Shown here: in pieces, positions 55,679 to 64,000 of the stretch
Layout of the letters: each line of letters opens with the position of its first letter
Numbering within the stretch: the first letter of the stretch is position 1
Assembly: GCA_023144635.1 (NCBI GenBank)
Contig: JAGLFH010000049.1
Span: 43,744-107,743 of the forward strand
Direction: 5' to 3'
Origin: Candidatus Auribacterota bacterium
GTDB lineage: Bacteria > Auribacterota > JAFGBW01 > JAFGJP01
Length of the DNA: 64,000 nt
Notes under the pieces: generated by a model
The model's input: the letters and a program-made list of their open reading frames with translations, nothing else
Databases searched by the model: none
What the model was told of the DNA's origin: nothing
Translations under genes and position numbers: made by a program

Positions 55679-57775
55679 TTAGAGCTTAAACAAAAGATCA
55701 GCATATGTTGGAACAGGCCAGAGATCTCTTGGCGTAATTGCTTCAAGAGAATCGATATCTTCTCTTAAAGAACCCATAGCTGTAAAGACTTTATCTCTGT
55801 AAGCTTTTGCCTGTTTGGATACATCTGAAATTCCTTGAGCTTTTTCAAGATTCTTTTCAAGGTCAAAAACTTTTTTTGAAGCTGATTCCATAAGTGAAAT
55901 GGATTTATTTAAAAGTTCACTCTGTACTTTTGTTGAAACAGATATATCTTTGAGTGTGCTTATATCTCCAGCAAGCTGTGCAACAAATTCCATAACAGCA
56001 GGAAGATATTGACTTTTTACCATGTCAAGAGCTGTCAGTGCTTCAATATTTATTTGCTTAGCATACTGCTCCAAATAGATATCATAACGCGCATGTAATT
56101 CTCTTTTTGAAAGAATAGCGTGTTTTTCAAACATCTTTATGCTTTTATCTGAAGTAAGAGTCTGCAGAGCATCAACAGTTGACTTGATGTTAGGAAGTCC
56201 GCGCTTTTTAGCATCCTTTACCCATTCATCAGAATAATTGTTGCCATTGAAAATGACTCTTCCATGCTTTTTCATGATCTCTTTTACAATAGATGTTGTT
56301 TCTTTGTTGATGTCCTTTGCTTTTTCCAAGCGTGTAGCTATCCCATCAAAAGCATCTGCAGCGATCATGTTTAAAACAACACATGAACCTGAGACGGATG
56401 CAGCAGAACCAACCATACGGAATTCAAATTTGTTACCTGTAAACGCAAAAGGTGATGTCCTGTTCCTATCAGTATTATCTTTAGGTAAAGCCGGCAGAGC
56501 ATCTACACCGATTTTGATAAAATTGGAACCTTTAGAAGATGCTTTTTCGCCTTTTTCAATTGCCTCCAAAATATGTGTCAGTTCATCACCAAGAAATATT
56601 GAAATAATAGCAGGAGGTGCTTCATTTGCTCCAAGTCTGTGATCATTGCCTGAATTTGCAGCAGAACGTCTTAGCATATCAGCATTTTCATCAACAGCTT
56701 TAATAAGAGCACTTAGAAATACAAGAAACTGTGCGTTGTCATGCGGAGTGTTGCCGGGATCAAGAAGATTCATCCCATCATCTGTTGCAAGTGACCAGTT
56801 AAGATGTTTTCCTGAACCATTTATACCTGCATATGGCTTTTCATGAAGCAGGCAGACAAGACCGTGCCTCAAGGCAACTTTTTTCATTGTTTCCATAACA
56901 AGCTGGTTATGATCGGCGCCGATGTTTGTTGTTGCAAAAACAGGAGCCATTTCATACTGAGCAGGAGCGACTTCATTGTGCTGTGTTTTTGAAGACACAC
57001 CCATTTTCCAGAGCTCAGCATTGAGATCTTTCATAAAATCCAGAACGCGGTCTTTTATTGCTCCGAAATACTGATCTTCCATTTCCTGACCTTTAGGTGG
57101 AGTTGCTCCGAAAAGAGTTCTTCCTGCAAGCATTAGGTCAAGGCGCTTATCAAAAAGATCTTTATCTACAAGAAAATATTCCTGCTCGGGGCCAACAGTT
57201 GATGTAATTCTTTTGGTAGCTGTATTTCCCATAGCATTCATTATACGCATTGCATGTTTGGAAACTGCTTCCATGGAACGAAGAAGCGGAGTTTTTTTAT
57301 CCAATGCATCACTTGTGTAAGAGCAAAATGCTGTTGGTATACAAAGTGTGACATCACCGGATGCGTCTTCTTTCAGGAAAGCCGGTGATGTTGTATCCCA
57401 TGCAGTATAGCCGCGTGCTTCAAATGTTGCACGAAGGCCGCCGCTAGGAAAAGAAGAAGCATCAGGTTCTCCCTTGATCAGCTGTTTCCCGGAAAACTTC
57501 ATAATAACAGTGCCGTCAGCAGAGGGTTCAATAAAAGAATCATGCTTTTCGGCTGTGCTTCCTGTCAAAGGCTGGAACCAGTGTGTATAATGCGTGGCTC
57601 CCTTTTCAATAGCCCAGTCTTTCATGGCATTGGCGACAACGTCAGCTACATCTGCTTTGAGTTCAATCCCTTTTTCAACGGTCTCTTTCAGTGATTTGTA
57701 CACGTTGTTCGGAAGTACTTTTCTCATGACAGAATCACTGAAAACATTTTTTCCAAAAACCTGTGTTACATCCAT
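55679..57775 (-). CDS. glnN: Glutamine synthetase type III
   Basis: Joins ammonium to glutamate with ATP. The 698-residue length and motifs ([75 protein letters not shown]) are those of GSIII (GlnN), common in Bacteroidetes and cyanobacteria, not of GlnA. RBS AAGGAG lies 7 bases before the ATG. It is the last gene of the porin-amtB-glnB-HTH-glnN set and also has its own promoter upstream. Confidence 0.96.
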   Translation of the reverse strand: MDVTQVFGKNVFSDSVMRKVLPNNVYKSLKETVEKGIELKADVADVVANAMKDWAIEKGATHYTHWFQPLTGSTAEKHDSFIEPSADGTVIMKFSGKQLIKGEPDASSFPSGGLRATFEARGYTAWDTTSPAFLKEDASGDVTLCIPTAFCSYTSDALDKKTPLLRSMEAVSKHAMRIMNAMGNTATKRITSTVGPEQEYFLVDKDLFDKRLDLMLAGRTLFGATPPKGQEMEDQYFGAIKDRVLDFMKDLNAELWKMGVSSKTQHNEVAPAQYEMAPVFATTNIGADHNQLVMETMKKVALRHGLVCLLHEKPYAGINGSGKHLNWSLATDDGMNLLDPGNTPHDNAQFLVFLSALIKAVDENADMLRRSAANSGNDHRLGANEAPPAIISIFLGDELTHILEAIEKGEKASSKGSNFIKIGVDALPALPKDNTDRNRTSPFAFTGNKFEFRMVGSAASVSGSCVVLNMIAADAFDGIATRLEKAKDINKETTSIVKEIMKKHGRVIFNGNNYSDEWVKDAKKRGLPNIKSTVDALQTLTSDKSIKMFEKHAILSKRELHARYDIYLEQYAKQINIEALTALDMVKSQYLPAVMEFVAQLAGDISTLKDISVSTKVQSELLNKSISLMESASKKVFDLEKNLEKAQGISDVSKQAKAYRDKVFTAMGSLREDIDSLEAITPRDLWPVPTYADLLFKL

Positions 57776-57806
57776 ACTTTTCTCCTTTTTACTATTATGA
57801 ATGACA

Positions 57807-57815
57807 ATTATAACA
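57807..57815 (-). promoter_or_regulatory. Extended -10 promoter for glnN
   Basis: On the minus strand TGTTATAAT is a perfect extended -10 element, placing the transcript start about 25 bases before the glnN ATG. No good -35 is seen, as expected for this class. Confidence 0.5.
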
Positions 57816-57920
57816 CCCTATATTTACTTTTCTATGTTTTTCATTGTTTTAAGTAGTTTTCTACAATCTGATTTTCTCTTTCTTTTGATTATTCAAATGA
57901 GTAAAAACAAAACAAAAAAA

Positions 57921-58097
57921 TTACAGTTTAAGCTTTTCTTTTACCATCTGTGCATAGACCCTGTTTATTCTGTTTGTCTTAAGCCACCTCTCTATTGTAG
58001 CAATTTGAATATCAAGTATTTTTGAAAGATCATACAGTGTATATCTCCTTTCTTCCTTCAAACTTTTAATGCTTTTAATCAGTTTTTTATCTTCCAT
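57921..58097 (-). CDS. 58-residue helix-turn-helix protein in the glnB-glnN gap
   Basis: Start ATG at 58097 with AAGGA about 8 bases upstream, stop TAA at 57921-57923. After a basic first helix comes a helix-turn-helix pattern: TLYDLSKILDIQIATIERWL (about 20-39), then KTNRINRVYAQMVKEKL. It resembles the DNA-binding part of XRE- or MerR-like regulators with no sensor domain. Its place between glnB and glnN, on the same strand and with 24 bases to the glnB stop, points to control of nitrogen genes. No named family was recognised. Confidence 0.7.
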   Translation of the reverse strand: MEDKKLIKSIKSLKEERRYTLYDLSKILDIQIATIERWLKTNRINRVYAQMVKEKLKL

Positions 58098-58121
58098 GCA
58101 TTTTCCTTCTTTTAAAATATT

Positions 58122-58463
58122 TTAGCCGATAGCTTCAGAACCCGTTTCGCCTGTCCTTATGCGGATGCATTTAGGCAGATCCATGACAAATATTTTTCCG
58201 TCCCCTATTTTTCCTGTACGTGTACCCTTGATGATAGCATCAACAGTCGGCTTGACATAATCTTCATTCACTGCAATCTCCAAACGGATTTTTTTCAAAA
58301 GATTGATATCATGAACCACTCCACGGTAAGTTTCCGTGTATCCTTTTTGCTGTCCGCATCCAAGGGCATTGGTGACAGTCATCTTAAAAACTTCTGCATC
58401 ATAAAGAGATTTTTTTACATCAGGAAGCTTATATGGTTGTATCATGGCAACTATGAGTTTCAT
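58122..58463 (-). CDS. glnB: P-II nitrogen regulatory protein
   Basis: The 113-residue P-II signal protein senses 2-oxoglutarate and ATP/ADP. It shows [20 protein letters not shown], the T-loop [14 protein letters not shown] with the Tyr used for uridylylation, and the C-terminal signature [16 protein letters not shown] 58463 is chosen because AAGGAG lies 8 bases upstream and the product then starts like all P-II proteins; a longer frame to 58490 adds nine basic residues. Adjacent to amtB, so by gene order it may be of the GlnK type that blocks AmtB. Confidence 0.95.
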   Translation of the reverse strand: MKLIVAMIQPYKLPDVKKSLYDAEVFKMTVTNALGCGQQKGYTETYRGVVHDINLLKKIRLEIAVNEDYVKPTVDAIIKGTRTGKIGDGKIFVMDLPKCIRIRTGETGSEAIG

Positions 58464-58528
58464 TTTTTTTCTCCTTTTTTTCTCCGGCACCCGCTTTTGA
58501 GAGTGAATGCCGGATATAAATTTACCAA

Positions 58529-59878
58529 TTAGTTTTCTGTTGTAAATATCTGAAACCCTGCATAGGATTCCATTCCGTGCTCGCTGATATCCAAGCCTTT
58601 GAGTTGTTCTTCATCACTGACACGAAGACCAACTGTTTTTTTCACGATCATGAAAAGAACAAAGGCTGAACCGAAGACCCATGCAAAGACTGAAAGTACA
58701 CCTATCAGCTGAGTAAAGAAAACTCCTATGCCGCCTCCGAAGAAAAGGCCGTTTGTCCCGCCGTAAGCTTCTTCAGCGAAAAGCCCTGCAGCCAGTGTTC
58801 CGAAAGCACCGCAGACACCATGAACGGAAATAGCACCGACAGGATCATCAACTTTCAGTACTTTATCTATGAACTCAACACTGAAAACAACCAGAACACC
58901 CGCGATAGCTCCGATAATAACAGCGCTTGTTGGTGAGACATTGGCACAAGGCGCTGTGATTGCAACAAGGCCGGCCAAAGCGCCATTGAGCGCCATACTG
59001 GTATCAGGTTTTCCAAACTGTATCCAGATGGTGATCATAGCTGTTATTGCGCCCGCTGCTGCTGCAAGATTTGTGGTGACAGCAATGACAGCAATGCTGA
59101 GATCTGTACCAGCTGTCGTACTGCCCGGATTGAATCCGAACCAGCCGAACCAGAGGATAAAAACACCAAGTGCTGCCAGAGGAATATTGTGTCCGGGTAT
59201 AGCATTGGATGAGCCGTCTTTATTATATTTGCCAAGCCTCGGGCCAAGAACAATAGCTCCGGCAAGAGCAGCCCAACCGCCGACTGAGTGAACGACTGTG
59301 GAGCCGGCAAAATCAATCATACCTTTTTCTGAAAGCCAGCCGCCGCCCCAGATCCAATGACCGACGACGGGATAGATAAGAGCAGAAATAAATACACTAT
59401 AAAGAAGATACCCAATAAATTTGGTTCTTTCTGCCATGGCTCCGGATACGATAGTGGCTGCTGTGGCAGCAAAGACAACCTGGAACATCCAGAAAGCAAA
59501 CTGCCATAAGCCTTCCCCTGTTGAGGGATCACCCGCGCTTAAGAAAAAACCACTGCTTCCGAAAAGCCCCAGCTTATCAGCTCCGAACATAATCCCAAAA
59601 CCTACGGCCCAATAAGCCAGAGAGCCGACAGAAAAATCCATCAGATTTTTCATCATAATATTGGCTGCGTTTTTGGCCCGTGTGAAACCTGCTTCCACCA
59701 GAGCAAATCCGGCCTGCATAAAAAACACGAGAAAAGCCGCTATTAGTATCCAAACAGTATTTATAGCTATAGCATTACTTTCAACTGTATCTTCTGCCCA
59801 TGCTAAATTAGGAGCAAGGACTATGAATAATAAAGTCAGAAAGATTAAGTTCTTTCCTATATTTAATATCCTGTTCAT
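58529..59878 (-). CDS. amtB: Ammonium transporter
   Basis: The 449-residue protein has a signal peptide (AEDTV after about residue 28) and 11 TM helices. Family motifs: [46 protein letters not shown] and [21 protein letters not shown]; the pore His residues lie in VVHSVGG and SVHGVCG. Ammonium import for GSIII. Two 60-base lines inside the gene (59161-59220 and 59281-59340) are each 48% G+C by count, against about a third in most of the window, a possible sign of transfer. RBS AAGGAG before ATG. Confidence 0.96.
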   Translation of the reverse strand: MNRILNIGKNLIFLTLLFIVLAPNLAWAEDTVESNAIAINTVWILIAAFLVFFMQAGFALVEAGFTRAKNAANIMMKNLMDFSVGSLAYWAVGFGIMFGADKLGLFGSSGFFLSAGDPSTGEGLWQFAFWMFQVVFAATAATIVSGAMAERTKFIGYLLYSVFISALIYPVVGHWIWGGGWLSEKGMIDFAGSTVVHSVGGWAALAGAIVLGPRLGKYNKDGSSNAIPGHNIPLAALGVFILWFGWFGFNPGSTTAGTDLSIAVIAVTTNLAAAAGAITAMITIWIQFGKPDTSMALNGALAGLVAITAPCANVSPTSAVIIGAIAGVLVVFSVEFIDKVLKVDDPVGAISVHGVCGAFGTLAAGLFAEEAYGGTNGLFFGGGIGVFFTQLIGVLSVFAWVFGSAFVLFMIVKKTVGLRVSDEEQLKGLDISEHGMESYAGFQIFTTEN

Positions 59879-59902
59879 TTTTTTTCTCCTTAATTATATT
59901 AT

Positions 59903-60661
59903 TTAAAGTTCAAATGAAACTGTTAGGCCTGCAAAGAATTCACTATCTTGTGCGCCATCAGCTTCATCTTCCATATCTCCATACGGCATTGAATAACTTA
60001 TAGTTGGTACAAATGAGCTTTTACTTGAAAGCGGAATTGTAAATCCTGCTGATAGTGAAACATCGCCTCCCGAGCCAGCTATGAAAAGTTCATTGTTGTA
60101 TGCAAGTGATCCTCCAAAATCAAACATGGTGCCACTGTCTGCTACAGGAACGCTGTGGCTTAAAGATAGAACAACATAGTCTCCATCTCCTCCGCCATCT
60201 TCTTCATCACCATAATCATGAAACCATGTAAGAGAAGGTGATAATAATGTGTTTAAACTACCTCCAATATATAGTTCTGTGCTTTTAGCATCACTAGGAG
60301 GGAATGTGTACCATATATGACCAATAGATAAACTGTATTTATCGGCTTCATATGTATAGTCAAGAGTGTAATCAAACTCGTCAGAATTAAGCTCATCCGA
60401 GTTATCAATATCCATGCTTCCCCAAATATTAAGAGAAAAGCCGTGTCCGTCTACAGTAAGACCGTTTTGAAATACAGGATCATCATCAAGCTTAAAACCT
60501 CTCCACACATATTTTGAATATATGGCTGAGTCAACGCTTACACTAATATCTGTTCCTACAAGTAATCCATCTTGTGCGTAAGATGTAGAATCTACGGATA
60601 GTAAAATTACAAAAGTAGCAATAATTAATACAATTTTAAATATACTTCTTCCAATTCTCAT
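59903..60661 (-). CDS. TorF-family putative outer-membrane porin
   Basis: The 252-residue protein starts at ATG 60661 (AAGGAGGAG just upstream; an upstream extension to 60841 covers the promoter and is not coding). It has a signal peptide (about 1-29, ending SYAQ) and alternating beta strands. The opening VSVDSAIYSKYVWRGFKL is the Gcw_chp/TorF start, and the C-terminal Phe-x-Leu end (VSFEL) is typical of barrels. First gene of the amtB-glnB-glnN operon, so likely involved in uptake under nitrogen limitation. Confidence 0.85.
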   Translation of the reverse strand: MRIGRSIFKIVLIIATFVILLSVDSTSYAQDGLLVGTDISVSVDSAIYSKYVWRGFKLDDDPVFQNGLTVDGHGFSLNIWGSMDIDNSDELNSDEFDYTLDYTYEADKYSLSIGHIWYTFPPSDAKSTELYIGGSLNTLLSPSLTWFHDYGDEEDGGGDGDYVVLSLSHSVPVADSGTMFDFGGSLAYNNELFIAGSGGDVSLSAGFTIPLSSKSSFVPTISYSMPYGDMEDEADGAQDSEFFAGLTVSFEL

Positions 60662-60763
60662 GTTCTCCTCCTTGTTTTTTTTATGATGTTTTGTCAAATA
60701 CAGTTTTAAAAGATTTCTTCTTCTTTGAAGAAAGTGAGTACTAACGTAGTGACTCTTTTTAGC

Positions 60764-60782
60764 TGTAAATATGATTGTTACA
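60764..60782. promoter_or_regulatory. Palindrome in the porin operon leader
   Basis: TGTAA-N9-TTACA is a perfect dyad located about 20-40 bases after the predicted sigma-54 transcript start. It could be an operator. Confidence 0.35.
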
Positions 60783-60812
60783 CCATGTGTGTATTCAATT
60801 TGCAATAAATTT

Positions 60813-60828
60813 AGCAATTGGCATGCCA
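60813..60828 (-). promoter_or_regulatory. Sigma-54 promoter of the porin-amtB-glnB-glnN operon
   Basis: The minus strand reads TGGCATGCCAATTGCT: GG and GC are separated by exactly 10 bases as in the -24/-12 consensus. The start would be near 60802, leaving a leader of about 140 bases. Confidence 0.75.
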
Positions 60829-60841
60829 AACTAGTAATCAA

Positions 60842-61190
60842 AACTTTAAATAATTTATAACAACCTAATATAAAGCTTGTTATGCTAAATTTAAATTTAA
60901 TAAAAAAGCAAGCACTGAAAGTAATAAGATACCAGATGGTAGGATGAAAAATTGAAATCCTACTTATTGGTATGATTTTTTTGATTATTATCAGTACTGT
61001 CCAATAAAAATTGCTCTGAATGGTAAAAGATAATGATTTTGTATTATCGTTTTTAAAATGAGAAATGCGGCTTATGTTGCTTCCATGTTTATTTCAACAA
61101 TTCTTGTGCAAAATATTAGATAACGTACAATAAGTTTCGCACATTTGGAAATAAAGAGGTCTTCACATTGTGTCGATAGAAATTATTTGG
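60842..61190. other. AT-rich region upstream of the porin operon
   Basis: About 350 bases without a gene, between the porin promoter and the transposase remnant. Activator sites for the sigma-54 promoter should lie here on the minus strand, but I found no TGT-N10-ACA site and no copy of the 14-bp palindrome present upstream of nifH. Confidence 0.4.
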
Positions 61191-61770
61191 TAAATAACCT
61201 AACACACAAGGAGGACCATAATGGTAGTAAAGAAGACAAAGCCGGCTGGCTTCAATTTTTGAGGCATTTGAAATCCCGTGGGTTGAAAGAGCAGCGTCTA
61301 ATTATCTCGGATAAATGTCTGGGGCTTGTAGAAGTTTTGGGAGAGATTTATCCAAATAGTGACTGGCAAAGATGCATGGTACATTTTTACCGGAACGTTT
61401 TGGGAACTGTACCCTGGAGACATATGCGCAATGTTGCTGCTATGCTTAAAGCCATCCACGCACAGGAAAAGGTGGAAGAAGCTCGAAAGAAAGCCAGGAC
61501 AGTGGTTGAAGAGCTAAGAAAAATGTGATTCCATGATGCAGCTAAAACTGTAGAAAGCGGTATTGAAGAAACGTTTTCTTTTTATAAATATCCAAGGTGA
61601 ACACTGGCGTCGTATCAAAACCAATAACCCGCTTGAAAGGCTCATGCGTGAAATAAGAAGAAGAACCCGGGTTGTGGGAAACTTTTCTGACGGGAAATCG
61701 GCTCTGATGCTGGCTTGTAGCACGTTTAAGAAAAGAAAAAGCGTTTATGGCCGTAACTGCCGGTTGACCG
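61191..61770 (+). pseudogene. IS256-family (mutator) transposase remnant
   Basis: Two frames match the C-terminal part of IS256-type transposases. The first has EDKAGWLQFLRHLKSRGL, LIISDKCLGLVEVL (second Asp of DDE) and DWQRCMVHFYRNVLGTVPW. The second has EHWRRIKTNNPLERLMREIR and RRRTRVVGNFSDGKSALML. An in-frame TGA at 61526-61528 and a one-base frame change near 61595 split them; the interval FHDAAKTVESGIEETFSFY reads through in frame. The N-terminal half, with the first catalytic Asp, is missing. No terminal inverted repeats were found. It is dead. Confidence 0.85.
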
Positions 61771-61965
61771 GCGCCGACCCCCATGGGGTCGTGGGAGGAA
61801 AGCATAGACCATTGACACAACTGAGGATCATTCAAATGTGCGAAAGATTATTGACACTACCCAGCAAGTTAAAACAATATCTTTCTCTGTTTTTTCTTGT
61901 CTTTCTAATAAATTAATCATACAATTTAGTATGTTTTTAATTAATAAACTACAAAATGGTATGAT

Positions 61966-63528
61966 ATGAATATATCTAAAAAAAAACCTCCTGTAAAAAG
62001 AGAAATAAAAGAACTCTCTCTTCTTCTTGAAATAAGCCAGATACTTGATAATAGTCCAGACATAAGAGATTCTGTAGGAAATGTCTTAAAAGCTATGGCC
62101 AAACATATGGGCATGATCAGAGGAACCTTAACACTTCTTAATCGTCAGTCTGGAGAAATATCCATTGAAGCAGCTTACGGCCTTTCTTCTTCCGAAAGAG
62201 TAAAAGGAAAATATAAGCTCGGGGAAGGAATAACAGGCAAAGTAGTAGCTTCGGGAAAACCGGCTGTTGTTCCAAGAATATCAGAAGAACCTCTCTTTCT
62301 TGACAAAACCGGTGCCCGTAAAAAACTTACAAAAAAAGATATTTCCTTTATATGTATTCCCATAAAAATAGGAAAAGAAGTTATAGGATCTTTAAGCGTT
62401 GACAGGTTGTTTTCTGATAATATTTCATTCGAAGAGGATATAAGACTGCTTACTATTCTCGCTTCCATGGTTGCACAAGCTGTAAAATTGAGACAGACGG
62501 CGCAGGAAGAAAAAAATTATCTTTTAGAAGAAAATCTGCGTCTGCAGCAAAAGCTAAAGGATAAATTCAGTTTTTCTAATATTATTGGAAGTTCTGCAGC
62601 TATGAATGATGTTTATACTCTTATTGCACAGGTTTCCAAGAGTAATGCTTCTGTTCTTATTCTTGGAGAAAGCGGCACAGGAAAGGAACTTGTGGCAAGC
62701 GCTATTCATTATAATAGTCTTCGAGCTAAAAAACCGTTTGTTAAGGTTAGCTGTGCAGCACTTTCGGAAAGCATTCTTGAAAGTGAAATATTCGGACATG
62801 AAAAAGGGGCTTTTACAGGAGCAGCCACTCAGAGAAAAGGACGTTTTGAGCTCGCAAACAAGGGGACTATTTTTCTTGATGAAATAGGCGATATTCCTCT
62901 TTCTACACAGATAAAGCTTTTGCGTGTTCTTCAGGAAAAGGAATTTGAACGTGTTGGCGGAACCCAATCTATCAAAATAGATGTACGTGTTATTGCAGCA
63001 ACAAACCGTAATCTGGAAAAGCTTATAAAAGAGGGAAGATTTCGTGAAGACCTTTATTATCGTCTCCATGTTTTTCCTATTAATATACCGCCTCTTAGAG
63101 AAAGAAAAACAGATATTCTTTTACTTGCCAATTACTTTATTGGAAAATACAGTAAAGAAAATCAGAAGAATATTCGCAGAATTTCAACACCTGCTATTGA
63201 TATGCTCATGAGCTATCATTGGCCGGGAAATGTGAGAGAATTAGAAAACGGCATTGAGCGGGCTGTGCTTCTCAGCAATGATGATGTAATTCACGGACAC
63301 CATTTGCCCCCTACTCTTCAAACAGCAGAAGCAAGTGGCACAGTATTTAGAGGAAATCTTCAGGAAACCCTTGATAAAATTGAACGTGAGCTTATTCAGG
63401 AAACCCTTAAAACCGCACACGGCAACAGGGCAAAAGCTGCGCGTGCTCTTGGGATTTCTGAACGGCTTATGGGGCTCCGTGTAAAAAAGCATAATATTGA
63501 CGTTCAAAAGTATCACAGCAATTGGTAA
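61966..63528 (+). CDS. nifA: NifA-like sigma-54-dependent activator
   Basis: The 520-residue protein has a GAF domain (about 30-178), an AAA+ domain (about 203-430) with Walker A GESGTGKE at 234-241, GAFTGA at 281-286 and Walker B FLDEIGD. A Fis-type HTH lies at the C-terminus (NRAKAARALGISERLMGLRV, about 488-507). The domain order and position 386 bases before nifH identify it as NifA. The C-x4-C oxygen-sensing linker of rhizobial NifA is absent. No clear ribosome site precedes ATG 61966, and no sigma-54 promoter precedes it; an inverted repeat CATAC-N6-GTATG lies about 35-50 bases upstream. Confidence 0.88.
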   Translation: MNISKKKPPVKREIKELSLLLEISQILDNSPDIRDSVGNVLKAMAKHMGMIRGTLTLLNRQSGEISIEAAYGLSSSERVKGKYKLGEGITGKVVASGKPAVVPRISEEPLFLDKTGARKKLTKKDISFICIPIKIGKEVIGSLSVDRLFSDNISFEEDIRLLTILASMVAQAVKLRQTAQEEKNYLLEENLRLQQKLKDKFSFSNIIGSSAAMNDVYTLIAQVSKSNASVLILGESGTGKELVASAIHYNSLRAKKPFVKVSCAALSESILESEIFGHEKGAFTGAATQRKGRFELANKGTIFLDEIGDIPLSTQIKLLRVLQEKEFERVGGTQSIKIDVRVIAATNRNLEKLIKEGRFREDLYYRLHVFPINIPPLRERKTDILLLANYFIGKYSKENQKNIRRISTPAIDMLMSYHWPGNVRELENGIERAVLLSNDDVIHGHHLPPTLQTAEASGTVFRGNLQETLDKIERELIQETLKTAHGNRAKAARALGISERLMGLRVKKHNIDVQKYHSNW

Positions 63529-63652
63529 TACATATCCATCCCGTAACAGGATCCTTGCTTCTTATTTGTAAAACCAAACATTACCCTTTGTGAGAAACAC
63601 GGGTTAAAACATAGCCTGCTATAACAGAAAAATATACCTAGCCTTTCTAAAG

Positions 63653-63666
63653 CTACAATATTGTAG
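63653..63666. promoter_or_regulatory. 14-bp palindrome upstream of nifH, copy 1
   Basis: CTACAATATTGTAG, a perfect palindrome. The identical sequence recurs 30 bases on, centre to centre, about three helical turns. Flanking bases differ, so the 14-mer itself appears to be the conserved unit. Probable activator site (UAS) for nifH. Confidence 0.65.
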
Positions 63667-63682
63667 CAATACCATTTTTAAC

Positions 63683-63696
63683 CTACAATATTGTAG
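63683..63696. promoter_or_regulatory. 14-bp palindrome upstream of nifH, copy 2
   Basis: Identical to copy 1. Its centre lies about 165 bases before the predicted nifH transcript start, in the usual range for activators that contact sigma-54 polymerase by DNA looping. Confidence 0.65.
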
Positions 63697-63829
63697 GGTA
63701 AAGTTTTAAATTTTTCCTTTTAAAAATAATTCTCAAACTGATTTACCTGAAAAAGAAATAACCAAACTCCTTACCTTTCAAGAAGTTCCGTTTCCGAAAA
63801 CATAGTTCTAATTTGTTTTTATTTGAATT

Positions 63830-63845
63830 GGCATTTTTATTGCAA
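63830..63845 (+). promoter_or_regulatory. Sigma-54 promoter of nifH
   Basis: TGGCATTTTTATTGCA has GG and GC exactly 10 bases apart and fits the -24/-12 consensus at nearly every position. The start is expected near 63857, giving a leader of about 58 bases. Confidence 0.88.
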
Positions 63846-63896
63846 AGAAAATGTTTCACTGAAGAAAGTACAGAAGCAGGAAATATGAAACAATAA

Positions 63897-64000
<104 letters not shown>

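Noticed and set aside
57801..58025. 74-residue open frame on the plus strand in the glnB-glnN gap
   Set aside because: It is hydrophobic filler opposite the HTH gene, which has a ribosome site, a domain and matching operon direction.
60662..60841. 60-residue N-terminal extension of the porin
   Set aside because: It covers the sigma-54 promoter and leader; the signal peptide and strong ribosome site begin at 60661.
61563..61916. Separate gene for the second transposase frame
   Set aside because: Its start matches the middle of IS256-type transposases and joins the first frame through a stop and a frameshift; residues after about 61770 have no resemblance to the family.
63529..63829. Classical NifA sites (TGT-N10-ACA) upstream of nifH
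   Set aside because: Checked by eye over the whole gap; no pair with the right spacing was found, only the CTACAATATTGTAG palindromes.

Overview
The window is AT-rich bacterial chromosome with dense, mostly operonic genes. The cell is Gram-negative: there is a beta-barrel porin, lipoproteins, a type II secretion/type IV pilus ATPase and many signal peptides. The gene content (SpoVG carrying an inserted zinc ribbon, an SWIB-domain protein with a lysine-rich tail as in Chlamydiae, giant LamG proteins, type III glutamine synthetase, nif genes) suggests an uncultured PVC-like lineage such as Omnitrophota. That assignment is inference; no rRNA or strong marker gene lies in the window.

Layout: 1-942 holds the N-terminal part of a GspE/PilB ATPase (minus), then tilS (plus), a repeat-filled gap and a lone tyrosine recombinase (minus). 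From 12127 down to 4251 a minus-strand operon runs yicC-gmk-coaC-coaB-ABC permease-degenerate histidine kinase-NusG-like antiterminator-gmd-radical SAM, joining housekeeping genes to surface polysaccharide or nucleotide-sugar functions. 12267-17712 encodes two secreted glycosidase-like proteins. Then come a catalytically dead CheB homologue, ispE-spoVG, a frameshifted secreted protein, a PAS histidine kinase and suhB. 24136-29633 is a two-component cluster: one receiver-less sigma-54 activator, three single receivers and two histidine kinases, one with its own receiver.

29705-49400 is the most unusual region: a run of co-directional genes coding for a lipoprotein, a 3726-residue protein alternating eight LamG domains with long coiled-coil repeats, a TPR protein ending in a peptidase C39-like domain without catalytic Cys/His, a membrane-anchored RHS/YD-repeat shell protein, a small TPR membrane protein and an FHA-GAF histidine kinase. 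A PknB-type Ser/Thr kinase converges on it. I read this as a surface structure with its own phospho-signalling; this is a hypothesis.

51287-55319 has a CPA2 antiporter fused to a PTS EIIA domain, the SWIB protein and a receiver-GGDEF protein. 55679-64000 is nitrogen metabolism: a minus-strand operon porin-amtB-glnB-58-residue HTH protein-glnN behind a sigma-54 promoter, a decayed IS256-type transposase, a NifA-like activator, and the start of nifH behind a consensus sigma-54 promoter with two copies of a 14-bp palindrome upstream. The nitrogenase cluster evidently continues past the window.

Intergenic gaps carry dispersed palindromic repeats, including two copies of a two-hairpin element with TTAC loops (3966-4120 and 23831-24010). 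No rRNA, tRNA, CRISPR array or intact insertion sequence was seen.
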